Assembly (NCBI GenBank): GCA_022495005.1
Contig: JAGYXB010000180.1
Coordinates: 186,001 to 250,000, forward strand
Source: Rhyacophila brunnea
Taxonomy: Eukaryota > Arthropoda > Insecta > Trichoptera > Rhyacophilidae
Length of the DNA stretch: 64,000 bases
Reading direction: 5' to 3'
Under the pieces are notes generated by a model that made no database searches, had not been told where the DNA came from, and worked only from the letters and a program-made list of their open reading frames with translations. The translations under genes were made by a program, and so were the position numbers. How positions within the stretch are numbered: position 1 is the stretch's first letter; every line of letters starts with the position of its first letter. Below are positions 31,573 to 42,057 of this stretch, one piece after another.

Positions 31573-32190
31573 ATTAAAAAACACACTTTACACTTTACAT
31601 TTAATAACTATATTCAATACGTATCTAAGGCATCGTGCACATAGAATCGGGCTTGCGGGGCGCTCGCGCATATTCAATGTGAATCATCAAAAATACAACG
31701 AAATCAAATACGCCAGCGCACACTGGATTTGACGACGCATTGTGCCCGCCTGCCCCATGATTCATCGTTTTTTGGCTTCTCAGCGATACGAATTAACGAA
31801 AATACAACGTAGTCCATTCATTGAACACGGCAAGACAAATCACGCGTCGGAAGCGTCGTCGATAGACGGGCGAGAAGGCATTATTTAATAACTGTGAACT
31901 CTTTGTTTAGTTATTGCGTGTCCGATATTTCGCTGGTAGAATGATGTCATCGTGAATATTAATTACAAGCCCCGAGAAATTTAATAATATTTTTATTGCT
32001 TTGTTATGAGTGACGCTGATAATAATAATTATTTTGTGCTTCTTGAGCCCCTTATTACATAGGTGAAGGGTAATGCGCGGGTGGGAGGGGGCCTACTTTG
32101 TAGAAAGCGCACCGAGCGCCGCTTTGGTGGGCTTTATGCCTTAAAGGTAAAAAGGAAATAAAAGTTACACAGAATGGGTCCAACTATCTT
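31573..32190. other. Low-copy region with a GC-richer island
   Basis: 31640-31880 (GGGCGCTCGCGCATATTCAA, GACGACGCATTGTGCCCGCC, GGAAGCGTCGTCGATAGACG) and 32080-32135 are CG-rich without a recognisable coding domain or a copy in the window. Candidate conserved non-coding sequence. Confidence 0.35.
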
Positions 32191-32315
32191 CAGCGCATCT
32201 ATTTTATACAAAAAACTGCTATCGACAGCTATCGCGGTTACTTTATCATTTGAATGTATTGAAGTATTATAATTGTTACAATAAGTTAATTGTAACTGTT
32301 ACAATAAGTTTAGTG

Positions 32316-32549
32316 CAGGGCTCGAAATGGACCGGAACGCACCAGAGCGCCGTTCCTGTTCGTGAAATCGCTAAAAGTATCGCTCCGTCTCGTGGAATAA
32401 ATAATTTGACTGTCTGAGCTGGATAGGCCATATAATAGAAAATCTAACACACTTATTTTTATGAAAAAAAAACAGAAAATTTGCAATGTAAAAATTTTCA
32501 GAAAACTGTCGAGCGCTCCGGTTCGTAAATTTTTCCATTTCGAGCGCTG
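32316..32549. mobile_element. hAT-type element R with perfect 8-bp duplication
   Basis: 234 bp, from CAGGGCTCGAAATGGA to TCCATTTCGAGCGCTG, flanked by GTTTAGTG at 32308-32315 and 32550-32557. Subterminal GGAACGCACCAGAGCGCC and GTCGAGCGCTCCGGTTCG pair in part. A fragment of the same family is at 14903. Confidence 0.9.
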
Positions 32550-33054
32550 GTTTAGTGCTATGTTTTAACAGCACCCCTCTTGACTGTGTTAACTTTTAGA
32601 GCAAGATAGACAGTGTTGGCAGTTTAGACGGCTAACTTGTTGCAACAATTATAATACCTCAATACATAAATATTATAAACTAGACTTTGCACTTTTTTGA
32701 AATTTTTACTACACTGGTACAGACCTACAAACTTATCTAAAGAATGGATGGGGGAGCCACTGTCGAAAACTACCCAATCAAGACTCGCAACTGGACAGAA
32801 TCTGACATTCGACTTAAAATTAAATTTGGCGTCCATATTATGGTAGTTCGTAGTTCCATTTTTGATAAGATAAGTTTGTAGGACTGTGCGCCTCTTGCGT
32901 AATTACGTCGCATAAAATTAGATCAAATGATATTACCTTGTATTCATATTACGTGTAGTAATAAATACATACATAATATTATACTAGTATGTAAAAAACA
33001 TATTTTTAGAATATATTAGACCATTTTTATCCTAGAGCCTAGAGTGCAAAGTTA

Positions 33055-33200
33055 TTTATTTTATTTATTTATTTTATTTATTTATTTAAGAAAACAAAAC
33101 ATTGTGGTCATAACAAATCTAAATTCAAGACGTGCACAACATGAGAATTACATTATAACAAATATTACCATCACATGAGAGAAGAAGAGAATAAGTATAT
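33055..33200 (-). mobile_element. jockey-like 3' UTR and tail
   Basis: On the minus strand, CATGTTGTGCACGTCTTGAA, TTTAGATTTGTTATGACC and a TAAATAAATAAATAAAATAA tail resemble the 3' ends at 23.6, 37.7 and 44.3 kb. No coding part is present. Confidence 0.6.
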
Positions 33201-33365
33201 AAAATAATAAAAACATACCTACTAAAGTACAATTTTATACAGAAAATTTCGAATACAAAATAAATAGCATGTCTCCAAAAATGTCTACGTTATGAGACAT
33301 ATACTCTACCCTCGATAACCGCCGATAGCGGCCGATGGCAGTCTTGTGTATAGAATAGGTTCGCT

Positions 33366-34127
33366 GGTCCTAATTAAAAACGTATACCAGATAAAGGAAA
33401 TGATAAAAATACCAGCTGTAAGGTACAATCCGGAAAACGCTTCAAATTATAGGAATTAAAAATGGAAGACAAATTTCATTGTTTCAGTGATTTTAAATAA
33501 ACAGCGGTTAAGAAACCGCCATGTAGCACGAGATTTGAATATTTCGGACTATTATTTATTTTTTTGCGCCCTGCGTATCGAAGCGAAACGCGCTGCAGGC
33601 TGTATTTAATATTCATACCCATCCCCCGGTGGAAAGTGATCATCAAATATAGCCGCCATTTAAATTTCCAGGGTTTTATTTAGGGGGCTAACAACGGCCC
33701 GCCTTCGTATTGCAGCGCTAAAAGGTCAAAGATTAAAACATCGAGAACGGAAGTATTGTTGTGAACAGATGGAACCAAAAAAATTGTAGCACAATTATAA
33801 CTGAGACTATTAGTTTCAAAGTCCAATAAAAATGATATTTTTTACTTTTTTGAAACTTTTCTCTACTCCCGATTTTATACGTATTTTTTCTCCATTTAAT
33901 TCATAAAATATATAAAATTCAGCTCCGTTTGTTTGATAAAATTAAACCGGAAGTTGATTGCAAAGTCGTTTATATTCATCGGCCGCCATTTTTTCTATTT
34001 GACGACAAACTTTAATCATGTTAATGACGTTAGGACATTTTATTTCACTATTCACCTTTTCTAATTGATTACTAATATACATAATATATATAATATATAA
34101 ATACTAGAAAATATATTTTTGAAAAAA
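33366..34127. other. Low-copy region with a GC-richer island
   Basis: 33560-33760 contains CG-rich and TAAT-containing words (GCGAAACGCGCTGCAGGC, GGAAAGTGATCATCAAATAT, TTTAGGGGGCTAACAACGG) with no repeat partner and no coding frame. It is one of the better candidates here for a conserved non-coding element. Confidence 0.4.
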
Positions 34128-34165
34128 TACGTCAATCAGCAGGTTCGAACCTGCGCCCCCCAAGA
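34128..34165 (-). mobile_element. tRNA T-arm relic, probably a SINE fragment
   Basis: On the minus strand GGGCGCAGGTTCGAACCTGC contains a perfect B-box and a fully paired T-arm (GCAGG...CCTGC). The remaining tRNA arms are not visible. Confidence 0.45.
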
Positions 34166-34212
34166 TTCACGCGAATAATTTGGTTGGCAATACATACTTG
34201 ATATTGAAAATA

Positions 34213-34251
34213 TGTGCACTAGCACTTTCATGACGAAAGTGCTAGTGCACA
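34213..34251. repeat. Perfect 17-bp hairpin
   Basis: TGTGCACTAGCACTTTC is followed by the 5-nt loop ATGAC and the exact inverse GAAAGTGCTAGTGCACA. No copy elsewhere in the window. Confidence 0.9.
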
Positions 34252-34582
34252 AAGTGCCATTTTGAAACCGGTTTGAGGCTGGCAATGCGCAGACTATGCA
34301 TACACTGCGACGCGTTCATCTAGGGAATCGAAAAATGCCCGAATGTAGACAGGGCTAATGACGTTTAGTATTCTAGAATGCGCATGCGTGTCTAAAATAG
34401 TCATAGAGAAATTTTGTCAGAAATATCAGGCAAGTTGGGTTGGATCCGTGGATCTTCCCTCGATAGATAACCTTGGAACGGACTTGAATTGCCTGGAGTA
34501 GGTAACAAAAATGATAACTACTTACAATAATGACAGTGCGATATATGCGTGTGGGTACATGTAATAAAGCTTCAAAAGTGGA

Positions 34583-35110
34583 TGCTATATCAGTGGACAC
34601 CAGAAAACCTGGACTGAAATGAGGCCATAAGGAAAATGTGCCAAAGCATGTGGATAGATTTTCACCATGGGGCATCCCTAGAAAAGGGGAAATGGAGCAA
34701 AACCATTCTACCATCCCCACGGTTGGTGACCTGGTTTGTAGAGTTTCCTTTGAAGAGGAACGAGCTTAAACTGATACTGAGGCTAAGAACAGAGCACACA
34801 ACGGGTAAAAGATTTGATGTGCTCGTGGGAAGAAGCGATTCACAGCTCTGCGATAAATGTGATGTTTTGAGGACATTGTACGTATAGCAGCACAATGCCC
34901 TAAATATGAATGAGAGAGAGTACAACTGCGAATTGCGGATATCTTTGAGAATGTTGAGAAAGGTGCCCTGGCGGTGGGTAAGACAGAAGAGATTGGCAAA
35001 ATTTTTCTTTAATAGAATTGGAGTGAGGACCTGATCGGTGGATCCTCTTTTAGAATAGAAGAGGCGATATGATAGCGAGTCGCAGTCAAAGCCTCGGTAA
35101 AATCATAAAA
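34583..35110 (+). pseudogene. R1/I-like retrotransposon C-terminus, second copy
   Basis: The plus-strand frame aligns with the 470-1125 element: SMWIDFHHGASLEKGKWSKT, NELKLILRLRTEHTTGKRFD, then CDKCDVL before a frameshift that breaks the zinc knuckle. The 3' UTR (GACCTGATCGGTGGATCCTC ... AAAATCATAAAAAAA) is shared with the other copy. It starts further downstream than the first copy (no RNase H residues). Confidence 0.8.
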
Positions 35111-35679
35111 AAAGCTTCAAAAGTATACTAGAGATGACCAAGGTCCGTCCGTAACAGAAATGAGAAAAAAACGTTTTGTTGGATAGTAAAATATTCAGTA
35201 TACGAAAATAATAAAGTATATTTTCAAATATCTGAAATAATCCAGTGGCCTGAAAGTGTTCAAAAAGCTCGTCGAATATTAATTTCCTGCCCTCGCAAAG
35301 AATTTGGAGTCTCGGGACAGTTTCAGACGAGAGCCCTCAGATAAAGCCTTACACAAAGGGAAGGACCCTCTTCAGCGTCCCCGCCAGCACTGTTTATTAT
35401 TATTTCATTTAATTATGTTGCCCCACTCGAATACTTGAGAATTTAAACAATCTTTTTATCATAAAGGATTGAATGTGTGTACACTTCACCGATTTTGAAA
35501 AAAGCTCTCTTCTATTAAGAACGAGCCTGAATATAAAAATTTGAAGCTGGAAATATGTTAGTAAAGTTAATGATTAAGTTAGCTGTGAGTCATTTTATAT
35601 TATATACCTATCTATTCATTTATAGTATTTAGATCAAATAAACTTCAAAGAATTTTTTAATACAATGTTATAGATAATA
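35111..35679. other. Low-copy region
   Basis: 35270-35400 is GC-richer (GCCCTCGCAAAGAATTTGGA, CCTCTTCAGCGTCCCCGCCA) and is followed by ATTATTATTTCATTTAATTATG, with homeodomain-type TAAT cores. No coding frame. Candidate conserved non-coding sequence. Confidence 0.35.
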
Positions 35680-36085
35680 ACTTTAATTAAAAATAATTAC
35701 AAGATAAAAATAACTTTTTATATACAACGTTTTTAAATTCTGTTGAACCATATAAACTTGACTTGACAAAAAAAATTGTACTTGATACATGTCATATTGA
35801 TTTCTATAGGAATACACGTATTTATTAATAATTTAGTTGCTAGGACTCTAGACCCCTAGCGACCAATAATGGTGTCGAAATAACTTTTCATACAAAACAG
35901 AATTAACTGAAAATGAATTCAATTCTACTTAAAGATGGCTAAAAGTATTAAAAGAATGCATTGGCACCGTGTTCTGATATATTCTAAAAGTTTCAAATGT
36001 CTAGCTAGTCGGGAAGTTAGTTAAAATCGATTGCAAGATTTGTACTGGATAAACAACCACCGGACAAACAAGAATACGAGCTAAG
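35680..36085. mobile_element. Miniature element family F
   Basis: Minus orientation relative to 8817: TACAAGATAAAAATAACTTT, TATACAACGTTTTTAAATTC, AAAAGTTTCAAATGTCTAGC, ending at GAATACGAGCTAAGGAAAAC GTGG. Confidence 0.7.
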
Positions 36086-36109
36086 GAAAACGTGGTAAAA
36101 AAGTAGGTA

Positions 36110-36382
36110 CCATGTAAGAGTAGGTATTATTAAAGACTAATATCTCATTAGTTAACTCCATTAATTATTTTCCAATATATGACCATTTTTCTTAGAATCG
36201 ACGAGTTACACCTCTTGAGTGTAGTATTTTTATTGTTTATAAAGTATTAAAAAAATGCATTGGCATCGTGTTATGATATATTCTAAAAGTTTCAAATGTC
36301 CAGCTAGTCGGGAAGTTAGTTAAAAATCGATTGCAAGATTTGTACCGGACAAATAAGAATACGAGCTAAGAAAAACGTGGTA
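36110..36382. repeat. Family E fragment followed by family F fragment
   Basis: 36110-36245 matches the E subterminal block (ACTAATATCTCATTAGTTAA, GTTACACCTCTTGAGTGTAG). 36246-36382 repeats the last part of family F (AAAATGCATTGGCATCGTGT, GAATACGAGCTAAGAAAAAC). Together with the upstream F this gives two F right ends about 300 bp apart, probably from insertion of E into F or a local duplication. Confidence 0.6.
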
Positions 36383-36449
36383 ATTACAATATTATATATC
36401 CACCAGAATAGAACATTAAGATATGCATTTTGCATACCATGGAGTCAAA

Positions 36450-36605
36450 AAGTAAGAGTTTCTTTTATTGTGTTAACTGTCAATTCATGGTGGAAATGCA
36501 TTGTATTAGTGATTTAATTTAAAAAAACGCATTTTTTTTTAGCACTTATTCCACTTTTAATAAATAAATCTGGAACGGTTACGTCCGCCGTACCTAGAGC
36601 TTTTG
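36450..36605. repeat. Dispersed repeat, family J
   Basis: TGTGTTAACTGTCAATTCAT, GGTGGAAATGCATTGTATTA and AGCACTTATTCCACTTTTA are shared with 26345-26480, 57510-57555, 58121-58330 and 62180-62310. Class unknown. Confidence 0.55.
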
Positions 36606-36867
36606 ATCAATTGAATTTTGTGTCATCTCCGTTATTGCATCATATATAATGTTTGGGATGTCTTATTGATTTAACATAACTTTATAGACGGTACATTATT
36701 TAATTTTTTTATTTATTTTATTTTTGACTGATATTTTCGTTTATATTCGTTCGTCCATCAAGTGGTAATATTAATTGTATATTTTTTTATTGTAAATTTT
36801 ATAAATGAATTATTAATCAAATGTATTGTGTTATCAAAATTATTGATTAATTATAAATATTTGTTTG

Positions 36868-37785
36868 GTGATTTTTTATTAATAAATGAACAGTAAAATG
36901 TTAGTACCTATGTCACGAATATCATCTGTAAAGGATCTTGGCATTACGTTTGAGAGTAAACTGACATTTATTAGCCATATAGTTACCATTTGTAACAAGG
37001 CGCTTAAAATGTTGGGCTTCGTAATGCGTACTTTCCGGGTCTTTTCGGATGTTACGGTAGTAATATTTTAATTTAATTATTTAGTTCGAAGCAGACTTGA
37101 GAGTGGGTCTATTGTTTGGGCACCGCATCAGTTGAATTATGACCTTATGGTGGAGAGGGTTCAGAAGAAATTCTTGAGACTCCTTTAATTGAGGTTGTAT
37201 GGATACTACCCGTGGCTTTATCCAACTGACTTTCTCTTAGGCATGCTTACATACTGCAGTCTGCAATTTAGAAGAAATATTTATTTAGCTACGTATTTTT
37301 TTCGACTTATACGAGGTATAAATGAAAACTCTGCCATTCTGGGCAGTGTTGACCTGTGTGTCCCTGATAACTATCTTAGAAATAGAGAGCATCAGTTGTT
37401 TATTCTCCCAAGGTACAGAACCAACCTGCCACTGGTAATGCCAATTAGGAGGGCGATAACTATGTTTAACGAAATTGCTTCGGATATTGACAAAATTCCA
37501 CCTGCGTGAGGATGAGTATAGGTGGGCATTTTTTATAAATTCTTAAAATAGGGTCTGCTTAGCACATTCGGTGTACTTCCTTGTACCTATCTAATTTATA
37601 TTTTTTGTATGTACACATTTCTACTTTTTAATAACTTACTACATAATATGTCTATTCTGATCTATCTCTTTTTTATGTAATACTGTTTTATATTTCTTTG
37701 TTTATAATAATGTCATGTTGTGAACGTCTTAAACTTATAATTTGTAATGTTCAAATTAAAAAAAAAAAAAAATTGAATTGAATTG
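36868..37785 (+). pseudogene. jockey-like retrotransposon, post-reverse-transcriptase region and 3' UTR
   Basis: Frame 1 (36886-37071) has SSVKDLGITFESKLTFISHI, the V-K-D-L-G block that follows the reverse transcriptase palm. Frame 2 (about 37082-37185) reads LVRSRLESGSIVWAPHQ. Frame 3 (37189-37509) reads PTDFLLGMLTYCSLQFRR to PIRRAITMFNEIASDID. Two breaks separate the frames. The 3' UTR with GTCATGTTGTGAACGTCTTA and a tail of ATTGAATTGAAT follows. Same family as the copies at 23528-24775 and 44015-44400. Confidence 0.82.
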
Positions 37786-37799
37786 AATATAATACAACC

Positions 37800-38240
37800 A
37801 TTTATGAAAAAAACTAAACATACTTTATGTATTGGATGTGCATAGGTATAGCGTGATTGTATTGGGTAGTTTTCCCCCAACAGCCTGCCGACTTTTCTTC
37901 TCTTGGAAATATTTCAGCGAGTGTTTTTCCATAGATAACGAAACCCTCTTTCCGTTACTAAGTCTTTTTTAAAAACCTTCTTTTCTCCACGCCTTTTATC
38001 TTCTGTGCCCCTGATCTCTTTGTTTAGTGGGTATACTCTACGCCGATTATCGACTGCTGTTTTTATTTTATTTTTTTTGTTTCATAAGATAAACTGATTT
38101 ATCTTTACTGCCCAGAAAAGTTCCCAATATATTATATTTTATATTATTAACCTAAGCAAATTTGATACTTAAGACCACTTGCCGATTTTTTTGAACTATT
38201 TTATGAAAATATTTTATAACAACTTATTTATGGTAGTATG
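37800..38240. other. No gene or repeat recognised
   Basis: Mixed composition; 37860-38050 is pyrimidine-rich on the plus strand. No copy in the window. Confidence 0.4.
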
Positions 38241-38242
38241 GA

Positions 38243-38730
38243 TTAATCATACGAAAACTGTTTTATTAAGCCCGATAGAACTTGAAAATTATCAGCATAA
38301 ACCAATGACAGGAAATAATCCAGATGTGTCAAATCGTGTGACATTGAAATCCAATTGACAGGTCCATTACTAGAAATCAATTTGTCGCCACATTTTGATT
38401 TCAATAAGTCGATAGTTGCTATCACCGTACGGCACGTAACACCATCTTGTAAAAATCACGTGTTATCCGGATCAATGTTATCTATACTTCAACAAAAAAA
38501 ATCCGGAAACGATCTCCATTGAACGTAAAGCGAGATCCAGTCTCATTTTTAAAGAAATAAGGTCCGATAATGCCACCAGCGTGTAAACCTAACCAAACGG
38601 TATATTGGAGTTTGCAGGGTCTCTTATAGATTGGTCTCACTCTATATGTGGCAATTTTGCTTATTATTTCATCCGTTAAGCTAACAATGAGCTTCATCGC
38701 TGAACGCAATTTTCCGGTAAAACAACACAT
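38243..38730 (-). pseudogene. mariner/Tc1-type transposase remnant
   Basis: The first frame (38730-38482) carries WLGLHAGGIIGPYFFKNETG and FTFNGDRFR. The second (38425-38243) carries ATIDLLKSKCGDKLISSNG, PVNW and HDLTHLDYF. Between them another frame reads FLQDGVTCRT, so two frameshifts and a stop interrupt one ancestral DDE/D transposase. In the family the second and third catalytic aspartates lie in the QDG and C/S-D-L-x-P-x-DYF motifs. Both aspartates remain here, 37 positions apart. The FSDEA block at the start is out of frame, and the N-terminal helix-turn-helix region and terminal repeats were not found. Inactive. Confidence 0.85.
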
Positions 38731-38787
38731 GTTGCGCGAATCAACGACTGAGTTTAAAAGTAAATTTGGATAATTTTATAGCATTTC

Positions 38788-39072
38788 AAGCATCTATTCT
38801 CTACATAAGTCTGCTTTCGGCGGCTATCGAGGGTAATTTATCATATTTATTTATTGAGGCGGTTAATTCTTACAATAAGTTAACCGTCTGAACTGTCAAA
38901 AAGTGCTAGCACCTTTATTGGCTGTGCTAACTTTTAGAGCGATAGATTTAGAGATAGACAGTTTTAACAGCTTTGACGGCTTACTTATTGTAACGATTAT
39001 AATACTTCAATATATACATATGACAAATTACCCTTGATTGCCGCCGATAGCAGCCTTGTGTATATAATTGAT
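38788..39072. mobile_element. Fold-back element family B, complete short copy
   Basis: About 285 bp: AGCATCTATTCTCTACATAA, TCTGCTTTCGGCGGCTATCG at left; ATTGCCGCCGATAGCAGCC, TTGTGTATATAATTGATGCGCT at right. The centre contains TGCTAACTTTTAGAGCGATA and GTCAAAAAGTGCTAGC. Confidence 0.75.
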
Positions 39073-39406
39073 GCGCTGATTATTTGACAAACTTAACAAA
39101 AAATTAAGCGCAGTATAAAAGCTCAGTTTGACAGTTCACTTAAATAAATATTAAAATAAGCTACAAAAAAAAAACACGCGTTATATTGTGTAGTTTTTAC
39201 ACTCTTACGAAGTCGTTTATTAATTTTATTATCGGACGATCAGAATTACAAAATGACAACAATTTTGATCGTGGAAAGTAAATTGAGTTTGTTAATTAAA
39301 ATTTTCATATCTGTCGTTTCATTCTGATATATGCACATTCGTCGTTATTTCGATTTAACGTAACGTTGGCATTATGCATCTGAGCCATAGTGTACACTGT
39401 TATTTT

Positions 39407-40192
39407 TACCACGTTTTTATTAGCTCGCATCTTGTTTGTCCGGCACAGATTTTTTTTTGTGTGTCCAGTACAAATTTTTTCTTGTTTGTCCAAGATTTGT
39501 ATTGGACGATTGAAGATTTTCAACTAACTTCCTGACTAGCTAGACATTTGAAACTTTTAGAATATATCAGAACACGACGACAATGCATTATTTTAATACT
39601 TTTGGCTATCTTTAAGCAGAATTGAATTCTTTTTAAGTTAATAATTCTGTTTTGTATGTTTTTGGAAAAAAATCGTTAAAAGTAAACACTATTATTGGTT
39701 GCTAAGGTTGTCCTAGCTACTAAATTATTAATATATACGTGCGTTACTATGGAAATCAATATGAAATGTCAAAATGACATTTCAGTATTGTATTTTATAT
39801 ATTCAGTATTTCTATCGAGTACAAAAAAAAGTAGTTATTAATACATATAATGGTCAAGTTTGTATGATTCAACAGAAAATTCAAAAACGTGGTATATAAA
39901 AACGTCAGCTGAATGCAGAACTATTCTATCTCACATTTGAAATATTTTGCAGAAGAGTTTTTTGAAACAGCCTACTACAGTTATTTATTATTTATATGGA
40001 TAAGTGTATACACCATTTTTCTTATCAATAATCCTACTAAAATATGATGCATCCATTTATCCATATTTACAATAAATAGTTTCATAATTTAATAATTTTA
40101 AAGTTGTTTCGAAAAACTCTCTTCTCAAAAATTTCAAATGTAAGTTAGAATAGTTCTGCATTCAGCTGACGAAAAGTTCTTTTTATCTCGTA
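39407..40192. mobile_element. Miniature element family F, split by element K
   Basis: From CCACGTTTTTATTAGCTCG through TAGCTAGACATTTGAAAC to AAAAACGTGGTATATAAAAA. The right tail GTTCTTTTTATCTCGTAATT appears only after the inserted element K. Without K it is about 515 bp. Confidence 0.7.
39903..40171. mobile_element. Miniature element K with perfect 26-bp terminal inverted repeats
   Basis: The first 20 bp are CGTCAGCTGAATGCAGAACT; the 26-bp end is exactly inverted at 40146-40171. The arms extend with mismatches (CACATTTGAAATATTTTGCA and inverse). It is inserted in the tail of a family F copy. One copy in the window and no coding capacity; the exact ends suggest recent insertion. Confidence 0.88.
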
Positions 40193-40199
40193 ATTTTAT

Positions 40200-40796
40200 A
40201 TTTGAATGATTTGACGCTTATTTGTTTAAAGGAAGATACTCATTTTAATTGTGATAGTGAAAAAAACTTCTAAAAATATAATCCTTAATCTTAATAGAAA
40301 TGAGTAGAGGTGGGTCATGGTAAATGTAATAATTATATTTTATATTATTATCTTCTGAGAAAATGGCTGTTATTTGAAAGAATTTCCTTTTCTGTATGCA
40401 GAATGGGTGGTAAGTTATGAAAATCAGTGGGTAGTGAATGCATTGTGAAATGTTAATTTCTCAGAAAATTCATTCCATTGACGGTTTTTTCTTCGTCGTT
40501 GTTTCCAAGAAGCACATCTTCTTGTCACGGCATCCTAGAAAATATTCATTCAATGATTTGTTGTCTTGTTGTATTTATTAGAATTCTACCAGTAATTCAC
40601 GTTGTCTCTATGTACTAATAAATAAAACTGTCTGTGATTTAGAAAGAATATAGTTATTTTGAAGTTTTTCCCCCCTAGTTAGTTTGTATCTTTGTCACTT
40701 TGCTTACCATTTGCCCAGATTTCACCGGGATTGGCCCGCTTCGATGATGGCTCCCGAAATTCCACCCAGTTTGTCATTTTGTTCATGTTATAATAC
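40200..40796. other. No gene or repeat recognised
   Basis: Mostly AT-rich. 40700-40790 is more balanced (ATTTCACCGGGATTGGCCCG) with no recognised partner. Confidence 0.4.
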
Positions 40797-40804
40797 GTAT
40801 TTTC

Positions 40805-41013
40805 GGTACATTTCGGTTATGAGGAATACAGCGGAAAACACATTTTGAAAATAGCCGATATACTGAATTATTTGTTAGGTTAACCTAAACAAACCTAGCC
40901 TAACCTAACCTAACCCAACCTAACCTAAACTAACCCAAACTAACAAATAATCCAGTATATCGGGTATCTTCAAAATGTGTTTTCCGCTGTATTCCTCATA
41001 ACCGAACTGTACC
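40805..41013. mobile_element. Fold-back element family A, intact with 8-bp duplication
   Basis: 209 bp, from GGTACATTTCGGTTATGAGG to CCTCATAACCGAACTGTACC, flanked by perfect GTATTTTC at 40797-40804 and 41014-41021. The centre is GTTAGGTTAACCTAA followed by CCTAACC/CCCAACC words. The reference copy of the family. Confidence 0.92.
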
Positions 41014-41039
41014 GTATTTTCTTATCCACACGCAGCAGA

Positions 41040-41420
41040 TCGATAATTTTAGCCGTAAATGCAATCTATATATATATAATTTGAAAACATGACATGCATA
41101 ATATACCCACTGGAAAAAAACCGACACCCGACAGGACTTAAGCCTGTAACCGCTGGATTCGCGCTAGTGTGCTTTTCCAATTAGGCTACGGGCATCCTAT
41201 TTAATCACGACGATATTAACTAGTAGTTGTTACATGAAAAATGATTATCTAATTGCGTTATTATAATGTTGGCTATCGGTTTTGGAATATGTTTTTGTTT
41301 TCTAGGTGATATATGCATGAGATGTTTTTAAATTATGTATGTTCAATAAAAATAATGTTACGTTCTTAAATCTTGTGTATTCTGTTGTGTTCTGAATTAT
41401 GTATGGAACATTTTGTTTTA
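41040..41420 (-). mobile_element. tRNA-containing repeat family G, variant
   Basis: On the minus strand: AGGATGCCCGTAGCCTAATTGG (A-box-like TAGCCTAATTGG), CGCGAATCCAGCGGTTACAGG and a degraded B-box. The flanks keep the G arm and tail (TAACTAGTAGTTGTTACATG, AAATTATGTATGTTCAATA). The copy at 45500-45665 shares this variant module. Confidence 0.6.
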
Positions 41421-42050
41421 TTTTATTGTAAGCAGTATAATTATTGCTTATTTATTGTTTGTTTATAATTCGATAAAAATGTCAACAAAAATGTAATCTG
41501 ATCTCGCAAACATTTCTTCGACAGATAACATTATTTTGAAGATATATTTTTTTTATAAACTTCGATACATTTTTAAATCAATTATTATTGTTACCATTTC
41601 GATTCAAAATGCCGGTAGATAAAATATAAAGCCGGTAATCTGCCTTTATTTAAATTCGATTAAATTCCCAACGCCTTCCCATTACGAGACTCGTTCTTAA
41701 TTCAAAATCGTATATTTCTTTTTTGAAAAACCAAGTAGTATTAAATAAGGGTGGAATGCAGTGGCGTTCGGACAATTAAATCATGTCGCGAAATTGAGCC
41801 GTCCTCCGGAAATAAAGAGTTATCGTCTTTTGAAAATGTTTTAAGAAGAATCTCTGGTAGCAAAAAATTAATTCAAATGGAATGGGTAGAACAATATTTA
41901 AATCATTTAGAATAGAAAATAATTTAGATAAATAATTAAATTTCTATATTTTTGTTTTATAACTTTTCAAAACCAAATAAAAATGGTAAAAATCAGAAGC
42001 TTTGTGTTGATTTATTGTTAAATTGACTTCTTAAAAAATATAATGATATT
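41421..42050. other. Low-copy region with a candidate conserved island
   Basis: 41610-41830 includes AATTAAATCATGTCGCGAAA, TTGAGCCGTCCTCCGGAAAT and CCCAACGCCTTCCCATTACG. No repeat partner, no coding frame. Confidence 0.35.
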
Positions 42051-42057
42051 AATAATA

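Larger units (their letters stand above)
32193..33365. mobile_element. Fold-back element family B, split by several insertions
   Basis: Left terminus CAGCGCATCTATTTTATAC, right terminus GGCAGTCTTGTGTATAGAAT...CGCTGG. The first interruption is a 234-bp hAT (32316-32549). After the B words resume (CAGCACCCCTCTTGACTGTG, GACGGCTAACTTGTTGCAAC), a second block runs from about 32672 (CTAGACTTTGCACT) to about 33050 (AGTGCAAAG). A jockey 3' tail follows, and the B right end is at 33295-33365. Confidence 0.75.
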
